Shown here: piece after piece, positions 1-7,758 of the stretch | How the letters are laid out: every line of letters starts with the position of its first letter | Position numbering within the stretch: the first letter of the stretch is position 1 | Assembly (NCBI GenBank): GCA_024684395.1 | Contig: JAIKWY010000116.1 | Span: 1-40,664 of the forward strand | Length of the DNA stretch: 40,664 nt | Direction of reading: 5' to 3' | DNA from: Oscillospiraceae bacterium | GTDB lineage: Bacteria > Bacillota > Clostridia > Oscillospirales > Ruminococcaceae | Position numbers and translations under genes: made by a program | The notes under the pieces: model-generated | Told to the model about the DNA's origin: nothing | What the model saw: the letters and a program-made list of their open reading frames with translations, nothing else | Database searches by the model: none

Positions 1-55
1 GCTGCCGTTCCGGTTTGCGCTGGATTAAAGCACAGGATGGTATCTTGATTTTTTT

Positions 56-140
56 GATCAAACTTTTTTTCTCCAAAAAAAGTTTGCAGGGGTCAAGGGG
101 ACAGAGTCCCCTTGTCGCCGTCCGCAGACGGCGAAATCCC
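56..140. repeat. Mosaic intergenic repeat, copy A (short form)
   Basis: This spacer starts with an A/T hairpin (AAACTTTTTT, then AAAAAAAGTTT) and ends in the palindrome GCCGTCCGCAGACGGC followed by GAAATC. The same edges recur at 3718-3914 and, inverted, at 11273-11402, where about 90 bp of extra sequence lies between them. It abuts the ribosome binding site of cbiET. No cobalamin riboswitch is visible in the 163 bases upstream of the gene, so any control element lies outside the window or the operon begins further upstream. Confidence 0.75.
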
Positions 141-163
141 CGCCAGAAAGGAGCCCCCACCCC

Positions 164-1348
164 ATGACCGTCACCATCACTGCCACCGGCATGGGCGGCA
201 CAGCCACGCTGACCCGTGAAGCCGCCGAAGCGATCGACAAGGCACAGCTCCTGATCGGTGCCGGACGAATGCTCGAGCCCTACCAATCGAGCGGCAAAGC
301 GCTGTTCATGAGCTATGATCCCGCCGCCATCGCCGAGCGTCTCCGCAGCGGCACCGAAGAGCGTGCAGCCGTGCTGATGTCCGGCGATACGGGCTTTTTC
401 AGCGGCACGAAGAAGCTCCTGCCTATGCTCGACGGCATAGAGACCCGTGTGCTCCCCGGCATTGCCTCGCCCATATACCTCTGCGCCCGCACCGGCGTCT
501 CGTGGGAGCAGATGCACTGCGTCAGCCTGCACGGCATCGAGAACAGCATCGCCGCCCATGTCCGCCGCAGCCCCCTGACCTGCTTCCTGCTCGGCGGCAG
601 CATCACCGCCGCAGCCCTCTGTGAGCGCCTGATCGACTACAGCCTCCCGGATACCACCGTCCACATCGGCTGCAAGCTCGGCTGCCCCGATGAGCAGATC
701 CTCTCCGGAAAACCCGCAGAGCTGCTCGACGCCCCGGCAGAAAAGCTCTGTACCGTTCTGGTCGAAAACCCGGCATACTGCCCCTATGTACCAAGCGGCA
801 TCCCCGACACCGCCTTCGAGCGTTCCGACATCCCGATGACAAAGGCAGAAGTACGCTGTTTAGCCGTTTCCGCATTGAATATCTCGCAGGATGATATATG
901 CTGTGACATCGGCTGCGGCACCGGCTCCGTCACCGTCGAAATGGCGCTCCGCTGCCCGGATGGCACAGTCTGTGCGATCGACAAAAACCCCGCAGCCGTC
1001 GCCCTGACCCAAGAAAACCTCCGCCGCTTCTCCTGCGACAACGTCACCGTGCAGGAGGGCAGCTTTCCCGATACCCCGCTCCCGCCGCCCGACAAGGTCT
1101 TTTTAGGCGGCACCGGCGGCAAACTCACGACCATTTTAGAGACGATCCACACGGCAAACCCCGCCGCCCGCATCGTCCTGACCGCCGTCACCCTCGAAAC
1201 GCTTGCCGCCGCCCAGACGGCCTTTGCCGCGCTCGGCCGTGACTGCACCTTCACCCAGATCGCCGTCACCCGCACCCGGCAGCTCGGCAGCCACAACCTC
1301 TTCCAGGCGGAAAACCCCGTCTGGATCATCCTTTCAGAAGGACGCTGA
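164..1348 (+). CDS. cbiET: Bifunctional precorrin-6Y C5,15-methyltransferase / decarboxylase (CbiE-CbiT fusion)
   Basis: This 394-residue protein joins two enzymes of corrin-ring synthesis. Residues 1 to about 205 are a CbiE-type tetrapyrrole methylase with the loop MSGDTGFFSG (72-81). Residues about 220-394 are a CbiT-type Rossmann methyltransferase with the SAM motif DIGCGTGSV (248-256). Together the family methylates the ring at C5 and C15 and removes the acetate side chain at C12. The length suits the fused CbiET/CobL form. The ATG follows AAAGGAG by about ten bases. It heads the visible cobalamin block, with cbiA 52 bases downstream. The partner genes cbiC, cbiD, cbiH, cbiJ, cbiL and cbiP are not in the window and must be elsewhere, perhaps just upstream. 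Confidence 0.95.
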   Translation: MTVTITATGMGGTATLTREAAEAIDKAQLLIGAGRMLEPYQSSGKALFMSYDPAAIAERLRSGTEERAAVLMSGDTGFFSGTKKLLPMLDGIETRVLPGIASPIYLCARTGVSWEQMHCVSLHGIENSIAAHVRRSPLTCFLLGGSITAAALCERLIDYSLPDTTVHIGCKLGCPDEQILSGKPAELLDAPAEKLCTVLVENPAYCPYVPSGIPDTAFERSDIPMTKAEVRCLAVSALNISQDDICCDIGCGTGSVTVEMALRCPDGTVCAIDKNPAAVALTQENLRRFSCDNVTVQEGSFPDTPLPPPDKVFLGGTGGKLTTILETIHTANPAARIVLTAVTLETLAAAQTAFAALGRDCTFTQIAVTRTRQLGSHNLFQAENPVWIILSEGR

Positions 1349-1400
1349 CCCCCGCCCATTCTGCACGCTTACTGCATGAACTACACCAAAGGAGACCGAT

Positions 1401-2732
1401 ATGCAGCGATTTCTCATCGCCGGGACAAACAGCGGCTGCGGCAAGACGACCGTAGTCTGCGCCATCCTGGCAGCACTGAAAAAAAGAGGGATACAGACCG
1501 CATCGTTCAAGTGCGGTCCCGACTACATCGACCCGATGTTCCACAGCACCGTCCTCGAAACGCCCACCCACAACCTCGACAGCTTCTTCTGCACCCCCGA
1601 AATGCTGCGCTTTCTGTTCGCTCGCTACAGCAGAACAGCCGCCGTTTCGGTGTTGGAAGGCGTCATGGGCTACTATGACGGCGGCGACGGCTCCGCCCAG
1701 ACGATCTCCGGCATCTTAGCGACCCCGACCGTCATCGTCATCGACTGCAAGGGCATGAGCGACTCCATCGGCGCCGTGATGCAGGGCTACCTGAACTACC
1801 GCAAGCCCAACCGCATCGCCGGCTTCCTCTTCAACCGTCTCCCGCTCTCCCTCGTGCCGCTCGTACAGCGCTTCTGCAAGGAGCTCGGCACGCAGTATTT
1901 CGGCTGTATGCCGGCGCATAACATCACCTTCGACAGCCGCCACCTCGGACTGATCACCGCCGCCGAGCTGCCCGATCTCCGGGAAAAGACCGAGCGTCTC
2001 GGCGCCCTTGCCGAACAGCATATTCTGCTCGATGCCCTGCTGAAACTCCCCTGCGAACAGCTCCCGCCGTTCCCGCCCGTCATCATCAAGCCCCTGTTCG
2101 ACGGCGATGCCCGACCCGTCATCGCCGTGGCAAAGGATGATGCCTTCAGCTTCTACTATGCCGAAAGCCTCGACCTCCTCGAACAGCTCGGCTGCCGCCT
2201 GACCTATTTTTCCCCCATGCGGAGCACAGCCTTCCCGGAAGCAGACGGCCTCCTCCTCGGCGGCGGCTACCCGGAGCTCTACACCGGCGAACTGGCAGCC
2301 AACCACGCCATCCTGTCCGCCGTCCGCCGCCGGATCCTCGAAGGGATGCCCGTCATTGCCGAATGCGGCGGTTTTCTCTATCTGCATAAGATGCTTATGG
2401 CAGATGACGGTCACCACTACCAGCTCGCCAATGTCATCAGCGGCGAGGGCTATAAGACCGACAAGCTCCAGCGCTTCGGCTATGTCACGCTGCAAGCCCC
2501 CGAGCAGAGCCTGCTCTGTGCCAAGGGCGGCACCCTCCGTGCGCATGAGTTCCACTACTGGGAAAGCAGCGCCCCCGGCAAGTGCCTGACCGCCGTCAAG
2601 CGCAGCGGCACCTCCTATCCCTGCTGCTATACGACGCCGACCATGTACGCCGGCTTCCCGCATCTCTATCTCTGGTCAGACCCGGATGTCGCAAGAAGAT
2701 TCGTCCTGAAATGCGGAGAAAAACGCCGATGA
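1401..2732 (+). CDS. cbiA: Cobyrinic acid a,c-diamide synthase CbiA
   Basis: CbiA amidates the a and c carboxylates of cobyrinic acid using glutamine and ATP. The 443-residue product has an N-terminal dethiobiotin-synthetase-like ATPase domain with a P-loop (GTNSGCGKTT, residues 8-17). Its C-terminal glutamine amidotransferase domain carries the nucleophile Cys322 in AECGGFLYL, and a GGGYPE segment lies before it. Length and order match the family. The start follows AAAGGAG. The stop overlaps the cbiB start as ATGA, which indicates translational coupling. CbiP is the other amidase of this fold, but the size and motif order here fit CbiA better. Confidence 0.95.
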   Translation: MQRFLIAGTNSGCGKTTVVCAILAALKKRGIQTASFKCGPDYIDPMFHSTVLETPTHNLDSFFCTPEMLRFLFARYSRTAAVSVLEGVMGYYDGGDGSAQTISGILATPTVIVIDCKGMSDSIGAVMQGYLNYRKPNRIAGFLFNRLPLSLVPLVQRFCKELGTQYFGCMPAHNITFDSRHLGLITAAELPDLREKTERLGALAEQHILLDALLKLPCEQLPPFPPVIIKPLFDGDARPVIAVAKDDAFSFYYAESLDLLEQLGCRLTYFSPMRSTAFPEADGLLLGGGYPELYTGELAANHAILSAVRRRILEGMPVIAECGGFLYLHKMLMADDGHHYQLANVISGEGYKTDKLQRFGYVTLQAPEQSLLCAKGGTLRAHEFHYWESSAPGKCLTAVKRSGTSYPCCYTTPTMYAGFPHLYLWSDPDVARRFVLKCGEKRR

Positions 2733-3691
2733 AGCTGCTCACCGCCGTCCTCCCGCTGCTGCTCGGCTTCCTGCTCGATGCACTCTTAGGCGACCCCTAC
2801 AACATGCCCCACCCCGTGCGCCTGATCGGCAAGCTGATCGCCGCCCTCGAAAACGCCACCCGGAAGCATTTCCGGGATCTGAAACTGGGCGGAGCGCTCC
2901 TCGTGCTGACCGTCCTGCTCCTCTCCGGCGGCATCCCCCTCGGCATCCTGCTCCTCTGCTACCGCCTGCACCCCATCGCCGGCATTGTTGTGGAAAGCAT
3001 TTTCTGCTATTATCTCCTTGCCGCCCGCTGCCTGCATGACGAGAGCATGAAGGTCTATGCTGCTGCAAAAAGCCACGACACCGAAGCCGCCCGCAAGGCA
3101 GTCTCCATGATCGTCGGCAGAGATACCGCCGTCCTCGATGAAGACGGCATCCTGCGGGCAGCCGTCGAGACCGTCGCCGAGAACACCTCCGACGGCGTGA
3201 CCGCCCCGCTCTTCTACATGGCATTCGGCGGCGCCGTCCTCGGCTTTGTCTATAAAGCCGCCAATACGATGGACTCCATGCTCGGCTACAAGAATGAACA
3301 ATACGCCGACCTCGGCTTTGCCGCTGCCAAAACGGATGACATCCTGAACTTCCTCCCGTCCCGCCTGACGGGGCTTCTGATGTGCATAGGCGCCGCTCTG
3401 GTCGGTCAGGACAGCCAGAACGCCCTGCGCATCTGGCGAAGGGACAGACGGAAGCACGCCAGCCCCAACTCCGCCCAGACCGAAGCCGCCTGTGCCGGCG
3501 CTCTGCACATCCGTCTTGCCGGCGATGCCGTCTATGGCGGTGTCCTGCATAAAAAGCCCTACATCGGCGACGACGACCGCCCCATCCGCCCCGGCGACAT
3601 CCCCGCCGCCAACCGCCTGATGTACGCCGCCTCGATTTTGATGCTCCTCCTGAGCTGCGGCGTCCGCGTCCTGCTCTATCTCTGTTTATAA
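2729..3691 (+). CDS. cbiB: Adenosylcobinamide-phosphate synthase CbiB
   Basis: CbiB is an integral membrane enzyme that attaches aminopropanol, or its phosphate, to adenosylcobyric acid. The 320-residue product begins with a hydrophobic segment leading into GDPYNMPHPVRLIG (residues 21-34), the family hallmark. It also contains ENTSDG and a stretch around NTMDSMLGYKNEQY that is typical of CbiB. Several further hydrophobic segments follow, and the protein ends in one. The start is set by the ATGA overlap with cbiA; a longer reading frame upstream is only overlap with cbiA. After it comes a 246-bp spacer filled by a repeat, so cobD may be transcribed by read-through. Confidence 0.95.
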   Translation: MKLLTAVLPLLLGFLLDALLGDPYNMPHPVRLIGKLIAALENATRKHFRDLKLGGALLVLTVLLLSGGIPLGILLLCYRLHPIAGIVVESIFCYYLLAARCLHDESMKVYAAAKSHDTEAARKAVSMIVGRDTAVLDEDGILRAAVETVAENTSDGVTAPLFYMAFGGAVLGFVYKAANTMDSMLGYKNEQYADLGFAAAKTDDILNFLPSRLTGLLMCIGAALVGQDSQNALRIWRRDRRKHASPNSAQTEAACAGALHIRLAGDAVYGGVLHKKPYIGDDDRPIRPGDIPAANRLMYAASILMLLLSCGVRVLLYLCL

Positions 3692-3717
3692 TGCATCGCT
3701 CCCACGAATCCAAAAGA

Positions 3718-3914
3718 TCGTTTTTTTGATCCAACTTTTTTCGTAAAAAAGTTTGCAGGGATCCAAGGGACAGGCGAACGCCCCGTCCCCTCTGTCTCGT
3801 TCCTCAACATCTCCCCACCCGTGGAGAGTCACCCCTTGGTCGCCGTCCGCATAAGCAGATGCCCAGCGAGGAACGAGCGCGGGCAGTCGCTTAGACAAAG
3901 TAGACGGCGAAATC
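3718..3914. repeat. Mosaic intergenic repeat, copy B, split by a palindromic insert
   Basis: This is the long form of the family: A/T hairpin, a segment containing GGCGAACGCCCCGTCCCC, the CATCTCCCCACC module, then the GCCGTC/GACGGC palindrome. Unlike copies A and C, the palindrome is interrupted at 3852-3902 by 51 bp that fold on themselves: TAAGC (3852-3856) with GCTTA (3889-3893), and TGCCC (3860-3864) with GGGCA (3881-3885). The spacer between cbiB and cobD holds nothing else. Confidence 0.8.
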
Positions 3915-3937
3915 TTCCAAAAAACAGGAGGCACCAC

Positions 3938-4963
3938 ATGCAAGACCCCCACGGCGGCAACATCTACACCCATAGCGTAAAGCTCGATCTCTCGGCAAAT
4001 ATCAACCCGCTCGGCACCCCGGACAGCGTGATCCGGGCGGTAACAGCATCTGCCGGACAATGGGCGCACTACCCCGATCCCTCTTGCCGAGTGCTGTCCG
4101 TAGCACTTTCAGAGAGGGAGGGGTACCCTGCGGAGCACATTGTCTGCGGCAGCGGTGCGGATGATCTGCTCTTCCGCATCGCCTATGCGTTCCGACCCAA
4201 AACAGCGCTGCTCGCAGAGCCCTGCTTCGGTGAATATCGTCGGGCACTCGAAGCATCAGGCTGCCGGGTGCTTTCACATAGGGGTCAAAAACCGGCATTT
4301 TTTGCCCTTTCGGAGGCAATTTTTTCCGAAATTGAGAAAAAACCGGACATGCTCCTCCTCTGCACCCCCAACAACCCGACAGGGCAGCTCATCCCCCCCG
4401 ATCTTTTGGATGCGATCGCCCGGAAATGCGAATCTATGGGCATTCTCTTCGTCCTCGACATCTGTTTTCTGTCTATGACAAAAGCACATGCCCAGTCCCT
4501 CCCCCGGACAGCCATCCTCGTGAATGCCTTCACGAAAAGCCATGCCATTCCGGGACTTCGCATCGGCTATGCCCTCTGCCCGGATGCACAGACCGCCCAA
4601 AGGATCCGGGAGCAGGGGCAGTTCTGGAGCGTCTCCGCCCCGGCACAAGCGGCAGGACTTGCGGCATTGCAGGAGGACGCCTATTTAGCGGAAGCCCGCA
4701 CACTCATCGCCGAAGAACGGCAGTATTTAGCCAAAAACCTGCAAGAGATGGGCTGTATCGTCTGCCCCTCCGATGCCAATTTCCTCCTGTTCCAAAGCGA
4801 ACCGGGGCTGGCTGACCGCCTGCTCGAACAGGGCATTCTGATCCGCTCCTGCGCCAATTTTGCGGAACTTGACGACACATGGTACCGCATCGCCGTCCGC
4901 ACCCGCCCCGAAAACCAAACCCTCCTCCAAGCCCTGCGCCGTGACATGGGGTGTGGGGCGTGA
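3938..4963 (+). CDS. cobD: Threonine-phosphate decarboxylase CobD (PLP enzyme, aminotransferase fold class I)
   Basis: CobD decarboxylates L-threonine O-3-phosphate to aminopropanol phosphate, the linker that CbiB uses. The 341-residue protein is a histidinol-phosphate-aminotransferase-like PLP enzyme. It opens with HGGN and LSANINPLG, which is typical of CobD, has a CTPNNPTGQL segment, and carries the presumed PLP lysine at Lys200 in FTKSHAIPGLRIGYA. The ATG at 3938 follows ACAGGAGG and begins the conserved part; upstream in-frame sequence belongs to the repeat. HisC has the same fold, but the cobalamin context and the opening motif favour CobD. This match of linker synthesis and linker attachment supports a complete lower pathway here. 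Confidence 0.92.
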   Translation: MQDPHGGNIYTHSVKLDLSANINPLGTPDSVIRAVTASAGQWAHYPDPSCRVLSVALSEREGYPAEHIVCGSGADDLLFRIAYAFRPKTALLAEPCFGEYRRALEASGCRVLSHRGQKPAFFALSEAIFSEIEKKPDMLLLCTPNNPTGQLIPPDLLDAIARKCESMGILFVLDICFLSMTKAHAQSLPRTAILVNAFTKSHAIPGLRIGYALCPDAQTAQRIREQGQFWSVSAPAQAAGLAALQEDAYLAEARTLIAEERQYLAKNLQEMGCIVCPSDANFLLFQSEPGLADRLLEQGILIRSCANFAELDDTWYRIAVRTRPENQTLLQALRRDMGCGA

Positions 4964-4980
4964 ACCCCACTCGGGGTGCA

Positions 4981-5038
4981 GGGGCCGAAGGCCCCGCAAA
5001 TAGCCCCCTCCCCTTTGGGGAGGGGGTTGGGGGTAGGG
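4981..5038. repeat. GC hairpins and G-quadruplex motif between cobD and the HAD gene
   Basis: Two perfect hairpins lie here: GGGGCC-GAA-GGCCCC (4981-4995) and CCCCCTCCCC (5004-5013) with GGGGAGGGGG (5017-5026). The plus strand from 5017 to 5038 is four G-runs separated by 1, 2 and 2 bases, a canonical intramolecular quadruplex pattern. The second hairpin and the quadruplex share the same guanines, so they are alternatives. No T-run follows, so this is not a standard terminator. Confidence 0.75.
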
Positions 5039-5108
5039 TAGCGGTTATCTGAAACTGTAGTCTTTGAATGCTGTTTCGGCAGGAAAATCTTTTTCGGAGG
5101 TTACTATC

Positions 5109-5675
5109 ATGAACGTCTTCGATTTCGACAACACCCTCTACCACGGTGAAAGTGTCGTAGATTTCGCCCTTTTCATGCTCCGCCACAACAAGCAGATCTA
5201 CACCTGGCTGCCTACCATTTTCTGGTATCTTATGATGTACAAGCTCTGCCTTGTGACGAAAGAGCAGATGGAGCGCAAGCTCAACGAATTTCTGAAAGTC
5301 CTGATCTCCGATGACTACGACCTCCACACGATGGTGAAAGCCTTCTGGAAGGAAAACGCCCACAAGCTCGATCCGGCGATGCTGCGCAGGATCCGACCGG
5401 AGGATGTCATCCTGACCGCCTCCCCGGACTTCATGATGAACGTCATCGGCAAGCGCCTCGGCACCACGCACATCCTCTGCTCCGTGGTCGATATACCGAC
5501 CAAGACCATCCTTTACCTGAACTTCGGCACAAATAAGGTCAAGCGCTTCCGCAAGCTCTACAGAAACACGCAGGTGCGCCGTTTCTACACCGATTCCTAC
5601 AACGACCAGGCGATGATCGACCTCGCCCAGACGGCCTACCTCGTGGAAAACGGAAAAGTCAAGCGCATCAAATAA
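5109..5675 (+). CDS. HAD-superfamily phosphatase (subfamily IB type) in the cobalamin cluster
   Basis: The 188-residue product has all four HAD motifs: DFDNTLY near the N-terminus (nucleophile Asp and acid/base Asp), ILTASP (motif II Thr/Ser), a lysine around TNKVKRF, and FYTDSYNDQAMIDLA (motif IV acids). A helical cap lies between motifs I and II, as in phosphoserine-phosphatase-like IB enzymes. The start at 5109 follows TCGGAGG. The gene lies between cobD and cbiF. No CobC-type histidine phosphatase is present in the window. It is therefore an inference, not shown by sequence, that this enzyme removes the phosphate from alpha-ribazole phosphate or from the cobalamin phosphate intermediate. 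A housekeeping phosphatase placed by chance remains possible. Confidence 0.85.
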   Translation: MNVFDFDNTLYHGESVVDFALFMLRHNKQIYTWLPTIFWYLMMYKLCLVTKEQMERKLNEFLKVLISDDYDLHTMVKAFWKENAHKLDPAMLRRIRPEDVILTASPDFMMNVIGKRLGTTHILCSVVDIPTKTILYLNFGTNKVKRFRKLYRNTQVRRFYTDSYNDQAMIDLAQTAYLVENGKVKRIK

Positions 5676-5704
5676 GCCCTTCATTTCGCCAGAAAGGACT
5701 CACT

Positions 5705-6460
5705 ATGGTACATTTCGTAGGCGCCGGCTGCGGCGCACCTGATCTCATCACCCTCCGGGGCAAAGCGCTCCTCGAAGCGGCGGATGTCATCATCTACGCC
5801 GGATCCCTCGTAAATCCGGCACTTCTGGACTACGCCAAGCCCGGCTGCGAGATCCACGACAGCGCCCGCCTGACCTTGCCGGAGGTCATCGCCCTGATCG
5901 AAGCCGCCGAGCAGAACGGCAAGACGACCGTCCGCCTGCATACCGGCGACCCCTGCGTCTATGGGGCGATCCGGGAGCAGATGGATGCCCTCGATGCCCG
6001 CCGCATCGCATACGATATATGCCCCGGCGTGAGTGCCTTCTGCGGCGCAGCTGCGTCACTTCGGGCGGAGTACACCCTCCCGGAGGTCTCCCAGACCGTC
6101 ATTCTCACCCGCATGGCAGGTCGCACCCCCGTCCCGGAGCGGGAGAGCATCCGCTCCCTTGCCGCCCACCGTTCCACGATGGTCATTTTCCTCAGCACCG
6201 GCATGTTGGAAGCCCTCTCGGCGGAGCTCATCGCCGGCGGCTACCCCCCGGAGACCCCCGCTGCCATCGTCTATAAGGCGTCCTGGCAGGATGAAAAAGT
6301 CCTGCGCTGCGCCGTTTCGGAGCTTGCAGAGACCGCCGCTGCCCACGGCATCACCAAGACCGCCCTCATCACCGTCGGGGATTTCCTCGGCGATGACTAT
6401 GCCCTGTCAAAGCTCTATGATGCGCAGTTTTCGACAGGTTTCCGGGAGGCAAAGCCGTGA
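5705..6460 (+). CDS. cbiF: Cobalt-precorrin-4 C11-methyltransferase CbiF
   Basis: CbiF transfers a methyl group from SAM to C11 of cobalt-precorrin-4. The 251-residue protein opens with VHFVGAGCGAPDLITLRG, the classic start of the tetrapyrrole methylase fold. It contains IYAGSLVNPALL, RLHTGDPCVYGAIREQ and a C-terminal ITVGDFLG, all in the expected order for CbiF/CobM. The start follows AGAAAGGA. The stop overlaps the start of cbiG as GTGA, and CbiG acts directly on the product of CbiF, so coupling makes biochemical sense. Other methylases of the family (CbiL, CbiH, CbiE) fit the opening less well. Confidence 0.95.
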   Translation: MVHFVGAGCGAPDLITLRGKALLEAADVIIYAGSLVNPALLDYAKPGCEIHDSARLTLPEVIALIEAAEQNGKTTVRLHTGDPCVYGAIREQMDALDARRIAYDICPGVSAFCGAAASLRAEYTLPEVSQTVILTRMAGRTPVPERESIRSLAAHRSTMVIFLSTGMLEALSAELIAGGYPPETPAAIVYKASWQDEKVLRCAVSELAETAAAHGITKTALITVGDFLGDDYALSKLYDAQFSTGFREAKP

Positions 6461-7482
6461 TCGCCGTCATCTCCTACACGGAACAAGGCCGCCTGCTCTC
6501 GGAAAAGATCGCCGCCGCCCTGCCGCCGCATACAGCGGAGCGCTACTGCTTCCATACACATACCGATGCTCATGCGAAGCCCTTTTCCAGCACATCCGAC
6601 CTGACGACACAGCTCTTTGACACAGCACAGGCGCTCATCTTCATCAGCGCCGCCGGCATCGCCGTCCGTGCCATAGCGCCGCACCTGCGTTCCAAGGCGA
6701 CCGACCCCGCCGTCCTCGTCCTCGATGACTGCGGAATCTACGTGATCCCGGTGCTTTCGGGGCATCTCGGAGGTGCCAACGCCCTCGCCCGGACGCTTGC
6801 CGCAGCCCTCGGCGCCGAGCCCGTCATCACCACGGCAACCGACGCAGGCAAGGCGTTTTCGCCCGATTGCTATGCGATGGCGCACGACCTTGTCATCGGC
6901 AGTCTGAGCGCCGCAAAAGCCCTTGCTGCCGCCGTTTTGGACGGTGAGTCGGTCGGATTTGTCAGCCGTCTGCATGGCTATGCCCTCCCGGAGGGTCTGA
7001 GCGCAGAACTGTCCTGCCGCACGGGCATCTGCATCACAGAAAGCACGCAGGACAGCCCTTTTCCCGTGACGCTGCAGCTCTACCCAAGAGACCTCGTCCT
7101 CGGCATCGGCTGCAAGAAAAACGCCCCCGCCGATGTGATAGATGCCCATGTACAGGTATTTTTAGCCGATAACAGCATCCCGTTCGGACGGCTCCGCGCC
7201 TGTGCGACCATCGACCTGAAAGCGGAGGAGCCGGGGCTTCTGGCATTCTGCAAGCAGCACAAGCTCCCGCTCACGACCTACTCCGCCGCAGAACTTATGG
7301 CGATAGACGGCGATTTTTCGGCATCGGCATTCGTGGAGAAGACCACCGGCGCCGACAATGTCTGCGAGCGCAGCGCCGTCCTGTGCAGCGGCGGCACCTT
7401 GCTCCTGCCCAAGACCGCCGCCAACGGCGTGACCGCTGCCATAGCGCAGGTTCCGCCAGAATCTCACGGAGGTGTAGAATGA
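6457..7482 (+). CDS. cbiG: Cobalt-precorrin-5A hydrolase CbiG
   Basis: CbiG opens the delta-lactone of cobalt-precorrin-5A and releases acetaldehyde in the anaerobic pathway; its presence points to the oxygen-independent route. The 341-residue product shows the family layout. The N-terminal part contains ALIFISAAGIAVRAIAPHL and VIPVLSGHLGGANALAR. A linker region follows, and the C-terminal CbiG domain contains LVLGIGCKKNAP. The start codon is GTG at 6457, four bases inside the end of cbiF, and the stop overlaps the next small gene as ATGA. The three genes cbiF, cbiG and the 80-residue gene are thus translationally coupled. Confidence 0.94.
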   Translation: MIAVISYTEQGRLLSEKIAAALPPHTAERYCFHTHTDAHAKPFSSTSDLTTQLFDTAQALIFISAAGIAVRAIAPHLRSKATDPAVLVLDDCGIYVIPVLSGHLGGANALARTLAAALGAEPVITTATDAGKAFSPDCYAMAHDLVIGSLSAAKALAAAVLDGESVGFVSRLHGYALPEGLSAELSCRTGICITESTQDSPFPVTLQLYPRDLVLGIGCKKNAPADVIDAHVQVFLADNSIPFGRLRACATIDLKAEEPGLLAFCKQHKLPLTTYSAAELMAIDGDFSASAFVEKTTGADNVCERSAVLCSGGTLLLPKTAANGVTAAIAQVPPESHGGVE

Positions 7483-7721
7483 TACCTGAAAACGAACTCT
7501 CCGCCATGCGCAAAAGGACCGAAGATGCTACCCCGGGTCCCTGGAAAGCCTTCGTAGAGGGCAGAGACATGGACTGCGGTTCGAGCTTTATCCGGACGCA
7601 GAACGGCGACATCGAGCTGATCGGTGCCGCCGAAGCCGACTATGATTTCATCGCCCATGCAAGGCAGGATATGCTCCGGCTCCTCGATGAGATCGAAGCG
7701 CTCCGGGCAGCCAAAAGCTGA
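7479..7721 (+). CDS. Small protein of unknown function, coupled to cbiG (ATPGPW / FIAHAR type)
   Basis: This 80-residue protein was not recognised as a cobalamin enzyme. Its pattern is an N-terminal ELSAMRKRTEDATPGPW, a central segment, then DYDFIAHARQDMLRLLDEIEAL. That arrangement resembles small proteins common in phages and their hosts, in which an R-x-ATPGPW stretch precedes a D-x-x-FIA-x-AR-x-D helix. This is a resemblance from memory, not a search result. The start is fixed by the ATGA overlap with cbiG, and HGGAGGTGT-type sequence (CACGGAGGTG) gives a good ribosome site. It lacks a signal peptide or membrane segment. Its coupling inside the operon suggests co-expression with the corrin enzymes, but no role can be assigned. 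Confidence 0.75.
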   Translation: MIPENELSAMRKRTEDATPGPWKAFVEGRDMDCGSSFIRTQNGDIELIGAAEADYDFIAHARQDMLRLLDEIEALRAAKS

Positions 7722-7758
7722 TGCCAGATAAAGCGGGGGTTCCCCGCAGGAGGAAAGT

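Noticed and set aside
1-163. Cobalamin riboswitch upstream of cbiET
   Set aside because: No B12-box-like sequence or matching fold was seen. The spacer is filled by repeat copy A. A riboswitch may lie before the window.
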